From Streptomyces spiramenti (GTDB lineage Bacteria > Actinomycetota > Actinomycetes > Streptomycetales > Streptomycetaceae): a stretch of DNA of 48,710 nt. Under the pieces are notes generated by a model, which saw nothing but the letters and a program-made list of their open reading frames with translations, did not search any database and was not told the origin of the DNA. Numbering within the stretch: position 1 is the stretch's first letter; each line of letters begins with the position of its first letter. Positions 1 through 8,372 of the stretch are shown in pieces. The translations under genes and the position numbers were made by a program. The stretch spans positions 1 to 48,710 of the forward strand of contig NZ_JAAVJB010000014.1 in the NCBI RefSeq assembly GCF_012034385.1, given 5' to 3'.

Positions 1-251
1 CGCCGCGGGCTCGTGCCGCCGCTGCCGCCGGAGCCGCCGGCTACGCGGGCTGGTGTCTCCGCGCGCAGCTCCGAGCACGCCGGGACCCCCGTCCGGAACG
101 GGTGCAGGCCGCCGTGGGAGCCGGCATCCACGGCCTGCTGCCGCTCCAGGCCGCACTCGCCGCCCGTGCGGGCGCCGTGCGCGCAGCGCTGCCGCTCGCG
201 GCGGCGCTGCCACTCGCACGGCGTCTCTCGCGCAGGGTCTCCCCGACATGA
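1..251 (+). CDS. eboC: UbiA-family prenyltransferase (EboC-like), 3' end only
   Basis: Only the last 82 codons are in the window (frame beginning at base 3, TGA at 249-251). The readable C-terminus contains VGAGIHGLLPLQAA followed by an Ala/Leu-rich segment and ends RRLSRRVSPT, a tail I recognise from actinobacterial UbiA-like proteins of the Ebo cluster. UbiA enzymes are polytopic membrane prenyltransferases that attach an isoprenoid to an aromatic or polar acceptor; the acceptor here is unknown. The next same-strand gene is 182 bases downstream and the remaining Ebo genes follow, which supports the call. The catalytic DxxD motifs lie upstream of the window, so activity cannot be judged. Confidence 0.7.
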   Translation, partial: PRARAAAAAGAAGYAGWCLRAQLRARRDPRPERVQAAVGAGIHGLLPLQAALAARAGAVRAALPLAAALPLARRLSRRVSPT

Positions 252-433
252 CCGTGCCCGCGTGCCGGGGCCGCGGACGGCGTCGGCACCCGCACCGTCC
301 GGGGCCGGGCGGCGACTCCGCAGCCTTATGAGCACCGGGCCCGCCCGGCACCGACGCCGGCGCGCCAGCGGGCGACCTCTCCGGGTGGTCCCGCACATGA
401 GCAGCACCCCGCCCCCCACCGGGAAGGTTCCTC

Positions 434-1315
434 ATGCCGCTCCGTCTCGCCTACTCCACCAACGGATTCGCGGACCACCGCCTCACCGACGCGCTGCGGG
501 TCATCTCCGGCCTCGGCTACGACGGGGTCGCGCTGACCCTCGACCACCAGCACCTCGACCCGTTCGCCCCCGGCCTGGCGCGGCGCGTGGCCGAAGTTCG
601 GCAGGCGCTGGACCGCAACGGCCTCGACGTCGCGGTGGAGACCGGCGCCCGCTACCTGCTGGACCCCTGGCACAAGCACCGACCGACGCTGCTCTCCTCC
701 GAGGGCCGGGAGCTCCGGCTGGACCTGATGCGCCGGGCCGTCGACGTCACCCGCGACCTCGGCGCGACCGTCACGCACCTGTGGAGCGGCACCCCGCCGC
801 CGGAGGTCTCCCACGAGCTGGCCTGGGAGCGGCTGGTCTCCGGCGTCGCCGAACTGCTCCCGCGCGCCGAGGCGGCGGGGGTGACCCTGGCCTTCGAGCC
901 GGAACCGGGCATGCTGGTCGCCTCACTGGCCGACTGGGCCCGGCTGCGCGACGCGCTGGGGTCCCCGGCAGCGCTGCGGCTGACGCTGGACGTGGGTCAC
1001 TGCCACTGCCTGGAGGACCGCGCCCCGGAGCAGTGCGTCGCCGACGTGGTGTCGGAACTGGCCCACGTGCAGATCGAGGACATGCGGCGTGGCGTCCACG
1101 AGCACCTGCCCTTCGGCGAAGGGGAGATGGACTTCCCGCCACTGCTGGCGGCGCTCTCCGACGCACGCTACGGCGGCCTCGTCACCGTGGAGCTCCCCCG
1201 CCACAGCCACGCCGCCACGGCCACCGCACGACACTCCATCGGCTTCCTCCGCGCGGCGGAGGCCGCGGCACGCGCGGCGGGCCCCGGTCCGGGAACGGAG
1301 GCGTCCCGCCCATGA
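434..1315 (+). CDS. Sugar phosphate isomerase/epimerase (AP endonuclease 2-like TIM barrel)
   Basis: 293 aa, ATG with GGGAAGG at 421-427 as ribosome binding site. The fold is the xylose-isomerase-like TIM barrel. Visible ligand motifs are FEPEPGM (residues 154-160), TLDVGHCHC (184-192, Asp and His), HVQIED (211-216), HEHLPFGEGEMDF (222-234) and a late Glu in VTVELPRHSH (about 250-259). These Glu, Asp and His residues are those that bind a divalent metal in the family. The gene overlaps eboA by the four bases ATGA, so the two are translationally coupled. Its Ebo-operon position suggests it works on the cluster's unknown, probably polyol or sugar-phosphate-like, metabolite. The precise substrate cannot be read from sequence. 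Confidence 0.88.
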   Translation: MPLRLAYSTNGFADHRLTDALRVISGLGYDGVALTLDHQHLDPFAPGLARRVAEVRQALDRNGLDVAVETGARYLLDPWHKHRPTLLSSEGRELRLDLMRRAVDVTRDLGATVTHLWSGTPPPEVSHELAWERLVSGVAELLPRAEAAGVTLAFEPEPGMLVASLADWARLRDALGSPAALRLTLDVGHCHCLEDRAPEQCVADVVSELAHVQIEDMRRGVHEHLPFGEGEMDFPPLLAALSDARYGGLVTVELPRHSHAATATARHSIGFLRAAEAAARAAGPGPGTEASRP

Positions 1316-1995
1316 CGACGACACCAGATCCGCAGAGTCACGACCCCGCCGACAGCGGACCGCCCTCGACCCCGACCGGTGACGCCGTGGCAGCGCCCGG
1401 GGAGACGACCGCACTGCGCGAGGCGCTGGACGGCGCACTCGACGCCCCCCTGGCCGAGCGGCTGTCCGTCGAACTCCGCGAGGCCGCGGACCCGTCGGCG
1501 CTGGGGCGTCGGTTCCCGGCGGCGGGACGCCGGTACGGGCGGGGGCCGCTGCCCGGCGGGCCCGCCGGCTGGCGGGTGGAGGACGCGGTCCGGACCCTGC
1601 TGCTGCTCCAGGCACCACCGGGTGAGGTCACCGCGCTGGCCGGTCTGCTCTACCGCCAGGGGGACGCGGCCGAGCGACGCGGGGTGCTCCGGGCACTGCC
1701 CCATCTACCGGTCGGCGACGGCGCGCTGGAGCTGGTGCGCGACGCCCTCCGTGCCAACGACCCGAGGCTCGTCGAGGCGGCGGTCGGTCCCTACGCCGCA
1801 CGTCACCTGGACCAGCCCGCGTGGCGGCAGGCCGTCCTGAAGTGCCTCTTCGTCGAGGTGCCGCTGCGCGCGGTGGCCGGTCTCGCGGAGCGGCGGGACG
1901 CGGAGCTGGTCTCGCTCGCCGAGGGGTTGGCCGCCGAACGACTCGCCGCGGGACGCGCCGTCCCCGCGGACCTGGCCCTGATCGCCCCGGGCTGA
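1312..1995 (+). CDS. eboA: EboA domain-containing protein
   Basis: 227 aa. The ATG at 1312 lies inside the ATGA overlap with the preceding isomerase gene. The reading frame is open much further upstream, but that part is out-of-frame shadow of the isomerase. The protein is a soluble, Leu/Ala-rich, probably all-helical protein with repeat-like helices (LLLLQAPPGEVTALAG, VLRALPHLPVGDGALELV) and a conserved-looking segment WRQAVLKCLFVEVPL near residues 170-185. It has no signal peptide, membrane segment or recognisable catalytic motif. EboA is the founding unknown of the ebo cluster (found in cyanobacteria, eustigmatophyte plastids and actinobacteria) and its biochemical role is not established. 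The assignment rests on the resemblance and on five neighbouring Ebo-type genes. Confidence 0.8.
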   Translation: MTTTPDPQSHDPADSGPPSTPTGDAVAAPGETTALREALDGALDAPLAERLSVELREAADPSALGRRFPAAGRRYGRGPLPGGPAGWRVEDAVRTLLLLQAPPGEVTALAGLLYRQGDAAERRGVLRALPHLPVGDGALELVRDALRANDPRLVEAAVGPYAARHLDQPAWRQAVLKCLFVEVPLRAVAGLAERRDAELVSLAEGLAAERLAAGRAVPADLALIAPG

Positions 1996-2179
1996 CGGAC
2001 CCACCCGAGCCGCTCCTCCCTCCCCTGCCCCGTCGACCCGCTTCCCCTCGACCGGTGCCCGCGGGCGCCCGTCGCGTCACCGCGCCCGCGCCCTGCCACC
2101 GCCGTGGCACGGTGCCGGCGCCCGCGGTCGGTCCGACGCGGGCCCCACCGCAGCAGAGCAGCAGAAAGGCCAGCCTCCG

Positions 2180-3058
2180 ATGCGTATCTTCGACCCGCAC
2201 ATCCACATGACCTCCCGCACCACTGCCGACTACCGCGCGATGCGCGCGGCGGGCGTGACCGCCGTCGTGGAACCCGCGTTCTGGCTCGGCCAGCCGCGCA
2301 CCTCGCCGGAGAGCTTCGCCGACTACTTCGACGGCCTGCTCGGCTGGGAACCGTTCCGCGCCTCGCAGTACGGCATCAGCCACCACTGCACGATCGCCCT
2401 CAACCCGAAGGAGGCGAACGACCCGCGGTGCGTCCCGGTGCTGGAGCTGCTGCCCCGCTACCTGGTCAAGGACCGCGTGGTCGCCGTCGGGGAGATCGGC
2501 TTCGACTCGGCCACCCCCGAGGAGGAGCACGCCTTCGCGGTGCAGCTCCAGCTCGCCGTGGAGCACGAGCTGCCGGCCATGGTGCACACCCCGCACCGCG
2601 ACAAGGCCGGCGGCACCGCACGGTCGATCGCGGTGATCGAGGAGTCCGGGATCGACCCGGGCATGGTGGTGCTGGACCACCTGAACGAGGTCACGGTGCG
2701 CCGTGCGGCGGACGCCGGCTGCTGGATGGGCTTCTCCATCTACCCGGACACCAAGATGGACCCCGACCGCATGGTGCGCATCCTCCGCGAGTACGGGACC
2801 GAGCGGATGCTGGTCAACTCCGCGGCCGACTGGGGCCACAGCGACCCACTGCTGACCCGCGCCACGGGCGAGGCGATGCTGGCGGCAGGGTTCGACGCGG
2901 ACGACGTGGACCGGGTGCTGTGGCGCAACCCGGTGGAGTTCTACGGTCAGAGCGGCCGGTTGGAACTGGACGACGCGGCGACAGCGGAGACGACGGCCGA
3001 GCCCGGCCCCCCGCCGGGCAGCTACGCAGGCAACTCCCTGCTGCGCGGGGGCGGGTGA
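2180..3058 (+). CDS. eboB: TatD-family metal-dependent hydrolase (EboB)
   Basis: 292 aa, ATG preceded by GAAAGG about 12 bases upstream. It belongs to the amidohydrolase-like TatD family: HxH metal motif at H7/H9 (FDPHIH), a family Glu at E105 (VGEIGFD), H136 (MVHTPHR), H167 (LDHLNE) and D217 (NSAADWGH), all the expected metal ligands. The last 35 residues are a Gly/Pro/Ala-rich tail outside the fold. TatD proteins can be nucleases or general hydrolases; in the Ebo setting the substrate is unknown. The TGA is embedded in the GTGA that starts eboE, so coupling is tight. A 184-base gap separates it from eboA and holds only a short hairpin at 2094-2109. Confidence 0.87.
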   Translation: MRIFDPHIHMTSRTTADYRAMRAAGVTAVVEPAFWLGQPRTSPESFADYFDGLLGWEPFRASQYGISHHCTIALNPKEANDPRCVPVLELLPRYLVKDRVVAVGEIGFDSATPEEEHAFAVQLQLAVEHELPAMVHTPHRDKAGGTARSIAVIEESGIDPGMVVLDHLNEVTVRRAADAGCWMGFSIYPDTKMDPDRMVRILREYGTERMLVNSAADWGHSDPLLTRATGEAMLAAGFDADDVDRVLWRNPVEFYGQSGRLELDDAATAETTAEPGPPPGSYAGNSLLRGGG

Positions 3059-4233
3059 ACGGTGTGCGCCTGACCCACCCCGACGGGTCCCCCGTCCACC
3101 TCGCCTACTGCACCAACGTCCACCCGGCGGAGACTCCCGCCGGCATCCTGGAGCAGCTCGACCGCTACGCCGGGCCCGTCCGCGACCGACTCGGCTCGGG
3201 TCCGGTCGGGCTGGGGCTGTGGCTGCCGGCGGCCACGGCCGAACTGCTCGCCGACTCCCCCGCCGATCTCGCCGAACTGCGGCAGCGGCTGGCCGACCAC
3301 GGGCTGGAGACCGTCACCCTCAACGGCTTCCCCTATCGCGGATTCCACGACCCGGTCGTCAAGCAGGCCGTCTACCACCCGGACTGGACCGGCCCGCAAC
3401 GTCCGGCGTACACGCTGCGGTTGGCGAGGGTGCTGGCGCATCTGCTGCCCGAGGACGTCACCCGGGGCAGCGTCTCCACGCTGCCGCTGGCGTGGCGCGA
3501 GCCGTGGGACACCGCGTCCCGCGACGCCGCGCGGCGACGGCTGGACGAGCTGGCCCAGGGGCTCGACGCCCTGGCGCGGGAGACCGGCCGGGTCATCCGC
3601 GTCGGTCTGGAGCCGGAGCCGGGCTGCGTCGCGGAGACCGTGCCGCAGGCGGTCGCGGCGCTCGCCGGCACCGACCCCCGGTACCTCGGCATCTGCCTGG
3701 ACGCGTGCCATCTCGCCGTCGCCCACGAGGAACCCGAGGCGGCCGTGGCGACCGCGGTAGCGGCCGGGGTGCCGATCGTGAAGACGCAGGCGTCGGCCGC
3801 GCTGATCGCGGACGACCCGCGCGGCGCGGCGGGCCGGGCCGCCCTCGAACCGTTCGACGAGCCGCGCTTCCTCCACCAGGTCCGGGAGGCGGTGTCGGGA
3901 GAGGTGCACGGCCGGGACGATCTGGGCCCGGCGTTCGCCGACCGGGACGGCCTGCCGGGCGACTCCGCCTGGCGGGTGCACTTCCACGTACCACTGCACC
4001 GGGAGCCCGACCCGCCGCTGCGCAGCAGCCGCCCGCTGCTCTCCCGCACGCTGGGGGCGCTGTTCGGCGGTCCGCACCCGGTCACCGACCACGTCGAGGT
4101 CGAGACGTACACCTGGAGCGTGCTGCCGGAGAAGCACCGTCCCGAAGGCCCGGAGGGGCTGGTCGACGGCATCGCCGCGGAGCTCGCGTGGTGCCGGGAC
4201 GAGCTCGTCTCGCTCGGCCTGCGACCGGGCTGA
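3055..4233 (+). CDS. eboE: Metabolite traffic protein EboE (TIM-barrel family)
   Basis: 392 aa from the GTG at 3055, which overlaps the eboB stop as GTGA; the frame is open further upstream but only as shadow of eboB. The N-terminus LAYCTNVHPAET is the typical EboE opening. Other landmarks are TLNGFPYRGFHDPVVKQAVY (about 91-110), LEPEPGCVAETV (metal-site Glu, about 184-195), CLDACHLAVAHE (Asp and His) and VHFHVPLHR near residue 310. It is a second xylose-isomerase-like barrel in the cluster, longer than the 293-aa one and carrying a His-rich C-terminal module ending in DHVEVETYTWSVLP. Work on cyanobacterial scytonemin linked ebo genes to moving a precursor to the periplasm; a similar export-related role is inferred here. 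Confidence 0.88.
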   Translation: MNGVRLTHPDGSPVHLAYCTNVHPAETPAGILEQLDRYAGPVRDRLGSGPVGLGLWLPAATAELLADSPADLAELRQRLADHGLETVTLNGFPYRGFHDPVVKQAVYHPDWTGPQRPAYTLRLARVLAHLLPEDVTRGSVSTLPLAWREPWDTASRDAARRRLDELAQGLDALARETGRVIRVGLEPEPGCVAETVPQAVAALAGTDPRYLGICLDACHLAVAHEEPEAAVATAVAAGVPIVKTQASAALIADDPRGAAGRAALEPFDEPRFLHQVREAVSGEVHGRDDLGPAFADRDGLPGDSAWRVHFHVPLHREPDPPLRSSRPLLSRTLGALFGGPHPVTDHVEVETYTWSVLPEKHRPEGPEGLVDGIAAELAWCRDELVSLGLRPG

Positions 4234-4342
4234 CCCCGCGCGACGCCCCGACGGCCCGTGCGGTCCCGCACACGGCCTCACCGGCCCCCGCCCCGCGGCG
4301 GGCCCCGACAACCCGCACCGACCAGGAAGCAGGAAGGGCCCC

Positions 4343-5737
4343 ATGTCATCGACCGCGCCGAGAGGCCGCCGCAAGCTCGCGGTGCTGTGCACCGTCGGAC
4401 TGACCCCCGCTCTGCTGGAGCACATGCCCCGCCTGCGCGCCATCGGGGAGGAGGGTTTCACCGCGCCCCTCGACACCGTCTTCCCCGCCGTCACCAGCAC
4501 GGTCCAGGCGACGTTCACCACCGGGCTGACCCCGGCGGGGCACGGCGCCGTGGCCAACGGCTGGTACTGGCGCGACCACGGCGAGATCCACTTCTGGCGG
4601 CAGCACAACAAGCTGGTGCACGGCGAGAAGGTGTGGCACGCCGCGCGCGAGCGTTCCCCCGGGCTGACCTCGGCGTACCTGTGCTGGTGGTGGGCGATGG
4701 GGGCGGAGGTCGACACCGTTCTCACCCCGCGGCCGGTCTACCGCTACGACGGCCGCAAACAGCCCGACTGCTACACCGCCCCGGCCGAGCTGCGGCACAC
4801 CCTCACCGAACGGCTGGGCGAGTTCCCGCTGTTCCACTACTGGGGGCCCACCGCATCGATCCGCTCGACGCGCTGGGTCGCGGACGCCACACGCGTGGTG
4901 GTGGAGGAGCGCGACCCCGACCTCACGCTGGTCTACGTCCCCCATCTCGACTACGACCTCCAGCGGTTCGGGCCCGACGGCCCCGAGGCGGTACGGGCCG
5001 CCCGTGAGACGGACGCCGCGTTGGGCCCGCTGTTGGAGGAGCTGCGTTCGCGCGGCCACACGGTGCTCGCGCTGAGCGAGTACGGGATCACCTCCGTCCG
5101 GCGGCCGGTGGACCTCAACCGCGCGCTGCGGCGCGAGAAGCTGCTGAACGTGTACAACCAGCGGGGCATGGAGTACCTGGACCCCTACACCTCCCGCGCG
5201 TTCGCGGTGGCGGACCACCAGGTGGCCCACGTCTACGTCGCCGACCCCTCGGACATGGAGCGGGTGCGGTCGGTCCTCGCGGCGCTGCCCGGCGTGGACG
5301 AGGTGTGGGACCGGGAGCAGCAGCAGGCGGTGGGCGTGGCCCACGAGCGGTCGGGCGAGCTGGTGGTGGTCGCCGAGCCGGACGCGTGGTTCACCTACTA
5401 CTACTGGCTGGACGACGACCGGGCGCCGGACTTCGCGCGCGGGGTGGAGATCCACCGCAAACCGGGCTACGACCCGGCGGAGCTCTTCTTCGACCCCGCC
5501 ATCAGCGCCGTCAAGGCGCGGGCGGCGCTGACCGTGGCACGGAAGAAGATCGGGATGCGGGCACCGCTGACGGTGATCCCGCTGGACCCCTCGGGAGTGC
5601 GCGGCAGCCACGGGCGGCTTCCGGACTCGGACGCCGAGGGACCGATGCTGCTCTGCTCCGACCCCTCGCAGACCCGCGACCGGTACGCGGCGACCGAGGT
5701 CAAGGAGCTGATGCTGCGGCTGCTCGGCCTGGGCTGA
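4343..5737 (+). CDS. eboF: Alkaline phosphatase/nucleotide pyrophosphatase-fold protein (EboF-like)
   Basis: 464 aa, ATG with AGGAAGGG just upstream. The nucleophile region FPAVTSTVQATFTTG followed by PAGHG (residues 47-68, Thr51 in the nucleophile position) is that of the nucleotide pyrophosphatase/phosphodiesterase branch of the alkaline phosphatase superfamily. Several metal-ligand positions appear substituted: Val18 where the family has Asp of DGL, Gln207 where His is expected after Asp203, and SEYGI (245-249) in place of SDHGM. A later His in HQVAHVYV is kept. No signal peptide is visible. It is the last gene of the Ebo operon and is followed by a strong hairpin. It may be an altered-metal enzyme or a non-catalytic binding protein. 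Confidence 0.85.
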   Translation: MSSTAPRGRRKLAVLCTVGLTPALLEHMPRLRAIGEEGFTAPLDTVFPAVTSTVQATFTTGLTPAGHGAVANGWYWRDHGEIHFWRQHNKLVHGEKVWHAARERSPGLTSAYLCWWWAMGAEVDTVLTPRPVYRYDGRKQPDCYTAPAELRHTLTERLGEFPLFHYWGPTASIRSTRWVADATRVVVEERDPDLTLVYVPHLDYDLQRFGPDGPEAVRAARETDAALGPLLEELRSRGHTVLALSEYGITSVRRPVDLNRALRREKLLNVYNQRGMEYLDPYTSRAFAVADHQVAHVYVADPSDMERVRSVLAALPGVDEVWDREQQQAVGVAHERSGELVVVAEPDAWFTYYYWLDDDRAPDFARGVEIHRKPGYDPAELFFDPAISAVKARAALTVARKKIGMRAPLTVIPLDPSGVRGSHGRLPDSDAEGPMLLCSDPSQTRDRYAATEVKELMLRLLGLG

Positions 5738-5748
5738 GCGGCACCGGC

Positions 5749-5784
5749 CGACCGGACCGACCGGGCGGTCGGTCGGTCCGGTCG
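5749..5784 (+). terminator. Terminator hairpin after the Ebo operon
   Basis: A 14-bp perfect stem (core arms ACCGGACCGACC and GGTCGGTCCGGT) with an 8-base loop lies 12 bases after the eboF stop. There is no U-tract, as is usual for GC-rich actinobacterial terminators. Confidence 0.6.
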
Positions 5785-5969
5785 CCCGGTCGGGTCACAA
5801 CTGGACTGCCCAGAGCGGATGTTGCGAGCGAGAAGCGATGTATATCCCGGATCGTGCCGCCCCGCGGGGTCGGCTAGCATGGGCGCGATCCCCCGGTTTC
5901 CGCACCTGCCCACCGGCCACGTGGGACGATGCGGGCGCGAGGTGGACGTCTGGACGGAGGACGGGCGGA

Positions 5970-6407
5970 ATGCAGTCGGAGAAGCGCACCGCACCATCGA
6001 CACTGGCGGAGAAGATCGACGCCCTCTTCCGGGTGGTCTGCCGGCCGAACCGCGAGCAGTTCAGCCACGAGGAGGTCGCACGCTCCTGCCGCGAGGCCAC
6101 GGGCGAAAGTTTCTCCGCCACCTACCTCTGGCAGCTGCGGACCGGCCGCCGCAACAACCCGACCAAACGCCACCTGGAGGCGCTCGCCGGGTTCTTCCAG
6201 GTGCCCGTCGCCTACTTCTTCGACGACGAGGAGGGCCGCGAGATCGCGCAGGAGCTCGAACTCCTCGGCGCGCTGCGCGAGGCGGGGGTGCGCAGTGTCG
6301 CCCTGCGGGCGGTGAACCTCTCCCCGGAGGGCGTCGGCACCATCAGCGACATGATCGACGTCATCGCCCGCCGTGAGGCGGCCCAGAGCGGGCCGGACCC
6401 GCACTGA
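5970..6407 (+). CDS. Xre-family helix-turn-helix regulator
   Basis: 145 aa. The ATG at 5970 has GGAGG at 5956-5960; upstream in-frame codons exist but lack a ribosome binding site and have no family resemblance. The helix-turn-helix covers about residues 28-85, including the segments FSHEEVARSCRE, ATYLWQLRTGRRNN and FQVPVAYFFDD. The C-terminal half is helical and may mediate dimerisation or contact a partner. It is the first gene of a three-gene operon with an ImmA/IrrE metalloprotease and a DUF6545 membrane protein. Xre plus ImmA/IrrE pairs commonly work as repressor and repressor-cleaving protease, so the protein is a plausible protease target. The regulated genes are not identifiable. Confidence 0.88.
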   Translation: MQSEKRTAPSTLAEKIDALFRVVCRPNREQFSHEEVARSCREATGESFSATYLWQLRTGRRNNPTKRHLEALAGFFQVPVAYFFDDEEGREIAQELELLGALREAGVRSVALRAVNLSPEGVGTISDMIDVIARREAAQSGPDPH

Positions 6408-6494
6408 GCGGAGGCCGGGGGCGGCCCCGGCCCCCGGGCACAGGTGCGGGGACGGGCGGTCCGGCAGGGCCCGACACGCGAAGGAGGGGAGTCG

Positions 6495-7022
6495 GTGGCT
6501 GACCGCTCCGCACGGCGACTGTGGCAGCACTGCCGGCGTGTCGCCGCGGCGGTGGAGCTCCCGGACCCGTTCGACGCGGCCGTGTTCGTGACGGGCCTGG
6601 GCGCCGCGCGCGGCCGGGCGGTGGAACTCCTCCCGCTCCGCGGTCGCCACGACCTCCCCTGCGGGCTCCTCGTGACCACCGAACGCGCCGACTACATCGC
6701 CTACTCGGCGGACACCGCCCCGCTGCACCGTCAGCACATCCTGCTGCACGAGGCCGCCCACCTGCTCTGCGGGCACCGCGCCACGGGCGGGGCGGACCTG
6801 GCTGCGGCGAGTACGCTGCTGCCGCATCTGGACGGCACGCTGGTGCGGCGCGTTCTGGGGCGCACCGTGTACACCGACCCGCAGGAGCGGGAGGCCGAGC
6901 TGGTGGCCTCCCTGATCCTCACCCGCGTCACCCGGAGAAAGCGGGGCCAGACGCCCACCGGGGAGCTCCGCTCGATCTTCGAGCCCGGCTCCCCCCAGGC
7001 GCGCCCCGGGGAACAGCGGTGA
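6495..7022 (+). CDS. ImmA/IrrE-family metallo-endopeptidase
   Basis: 175 aa from a GTG start with GGAGGGG at 6483-6489. The zinc-protease motif is clear: HILLHEAAHLLCGH gives HExxH at residues 85-89, followed by a Glu-rich helix (YTDPQEREAELVASLI) that supplies the third ligand in this family. ImmA and IrrE/PprI proteins cleave Xre-type repressors in response to DNA damage or other signals. Here the candidate substrate is encoded immediately upstream. The 3' end overlaps the next gene by GTGA. The first 40 residues, including PDPFDAAVFV, match the N-terminal helical region usual in streptomycete members. The inducing signal is unknown. Confidence 0.9.
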   Translation: MADRSARRLWQHCRRVAAAVELPDPFDAAVFVTGLGAARGRAVELLPLRGRHDLPCGLLVTTERADYIAYSADTAPLHRQHILLHEAAHLLCGHRATGGADLAAASTLLPHLDGTLVRRVLGRTVYTDPQEREAELVASLILTRVTRRKRGQTPTGELRSIFEPGSPQARPGEQR

Positions 7023-8194
7023 GCGCCGCGGTCGCCTATCTGGCGCCCATGATCTTCCTCGGCTTCGCGGGATTCCGCCTCGCGCTGTCCAGCGGGGCAC
7101 GTACCGACCCGGTGCAGCGCGCCATCTGCGGCTTCGCCGCGTGCAGCGGGCTGGCGCTGCTGGTCAACGCCCCTCCCACCCTCCGGGTACTCGAACCGGT
7201 GGTCGCCACCGAACCCGTCATCTGGGCCACCCGGGCGCTCAAGGCATACGCCCTCACGTTCCTCGCCCTGCTCGCCGTCTCGCTCGGCAGCGACGACCGG
7301 CGGGAGTCGGGCCGGCGGGCCCGCCGGCACCACGTCGGCGCGCTGCTCTTCCAGCTGGTCGCGGCGGCCCTGTTCGCCGCGTCCGGGGTCCGGGTGGTGC
7401 CCGGGGCCGTCGTCGTGGAGGGCAGCGTCGCGCTGTTCCTGGTGTACACCGCGTTGTTCGTGCTCTACGGCGTCGGCTGCCTGGCGCTGCTCTGCGTCGC
7501 GCTGCTCCGCCGTGCGGCGGCGGTCGGCCCCGGGCGGCTGCGTGCGGGGCTGCGCATCCTCACCCTCGCCGGCGCGGTCGGCGCGGTCTGGACCGGCTGG
7601 GGGCTGTCGGACATCGTCTCGACCGCAGGCACCGGCCGCCAACCGCTGGGGGAGCACCCGGTCGCGACGCTGCTGAGCGCGGTGACGGCGCTGCTGGTGC
7701 TGGCGGGCACGACCGTCACCCTGTGGGGCGGTCCGCTGGCGGCGCCCGGACGACGGCTGCGGGCGCGGCGGCGCCACCGCGCGCTGGGGCCGCTGTGGCG
7801 AGCCCTCCACGAAGCGACGCCGGAGATCGCCCTCGCCCCGGCCTCCGACCGGCTCCGCCCCGGTTGGCGCACGGCGGAGTTCGCGCTGTACCGGCGGGTC
7901 ATCGAGATCCACGACGGCCTGCTCCTCCTGCGGCCCCACTTCCCGACGGACGCCGCGTATCCGCCCGAGGGCCCGACCGTGGCACCGGGCGCCGCGGCGG
8001 CCGACGCGGCGCGCATCTCACGGGCGTTGGAGAACCGCAGGCGGGGCGTCGCACCCGGCGGAGCGGCCGGGCCACCCACTCCCCCGCCGGGCGGCGACAC
8101 CCTGGAGGACGAGGTGGCCCATCTGCTGCGCGTCACCCAGGAGTTCACACGGGCACGGAACACTCCCGGCCCCCGGGCCCGGGCCGGCGGATGA
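7019..8194 (+). CDS. DUF6545 (MAB_1171c-type) multi-pass membrane protein
   Basis: 391 aa, GTG start overlapping the ImmA/IrrE stop as GTGA. About seven hydrophobic segments fill residues 1-240 (for example YLAPMIFLGFAGF, LVYTALFVLYGVGCLALLCV and LLSAVTALLVLAGTTVTLWG). A cytoplasmic C-terminal domain follows with the DUF6545-like signature WRALHEATPEIAL and RRVIEIHDGLLLLRP. The tail is Pro/Gly-rich and low in complexity. Proteins of this type have been called putative transporters, but no transport motif is visible. The fixed partnership with an Xre regulator and an ImmA/IrrE protease suggests instead a membrane sensor or signal-transmitting component. Its function is not known. Confidence 0.85.
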   Translation: MSAAVAYLAPMIFLGFAGFRLALSSGARTDPVQRAICGFAACSGLALLVNAPPTLRVLEPVVATEPVIWATRALKAYALTFLALLAVSLGSDDRRESGRRARRHHVGALLFQLVAAALFAASGVRVVPGAVVVEGSVALFLVYTALFVLYGVGCLALLCVALLRRAAAVGPGRLRAGLRILTLAGAVGAVWTGWGLSDIVSTAGTGRQPLGEHPVATLLSAVTALLVLAGTTVTLWGGPLAAPGRRLRARRRHRALGPLWRALHEATPEIALAPASDRLRPGWRTAEFALYRRVIEIHDGLLLLRPHFPTDAAYPPEGPTVAPGAAAADAARISRALENRRRGVAPGGAAGPPTPPPGGDTLEDEVAHLLRVTQEFTRARNTPGPRARAGG

Positions 8195-8372
8195 GAGGCG
8201 GCGGGCTCGTCGAAGCGCCGCTCGGAGAAGGCGAGAAGGGGAGACGGGGAAGCCGGGAGACGCGCGGTTCGCTCCGGGTGGTCCTGTCGTTTGACCTCAA
8301 CCGCGGCTGAGGCTGCAGGATTGGCAACCCCGCTGCCGTGACCGGCAGCACCTGCGAGAGAGGTCGCCTTCC

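Noticed and set aside
13-1311. N-terminal extension of the EboA frame back to base 13
   Set aside because: That part overlaps the well-supported isomerase gene out of frame and has Arg/Pro-rich noise. ATG 1312 with the ATGA overlap is the true start.
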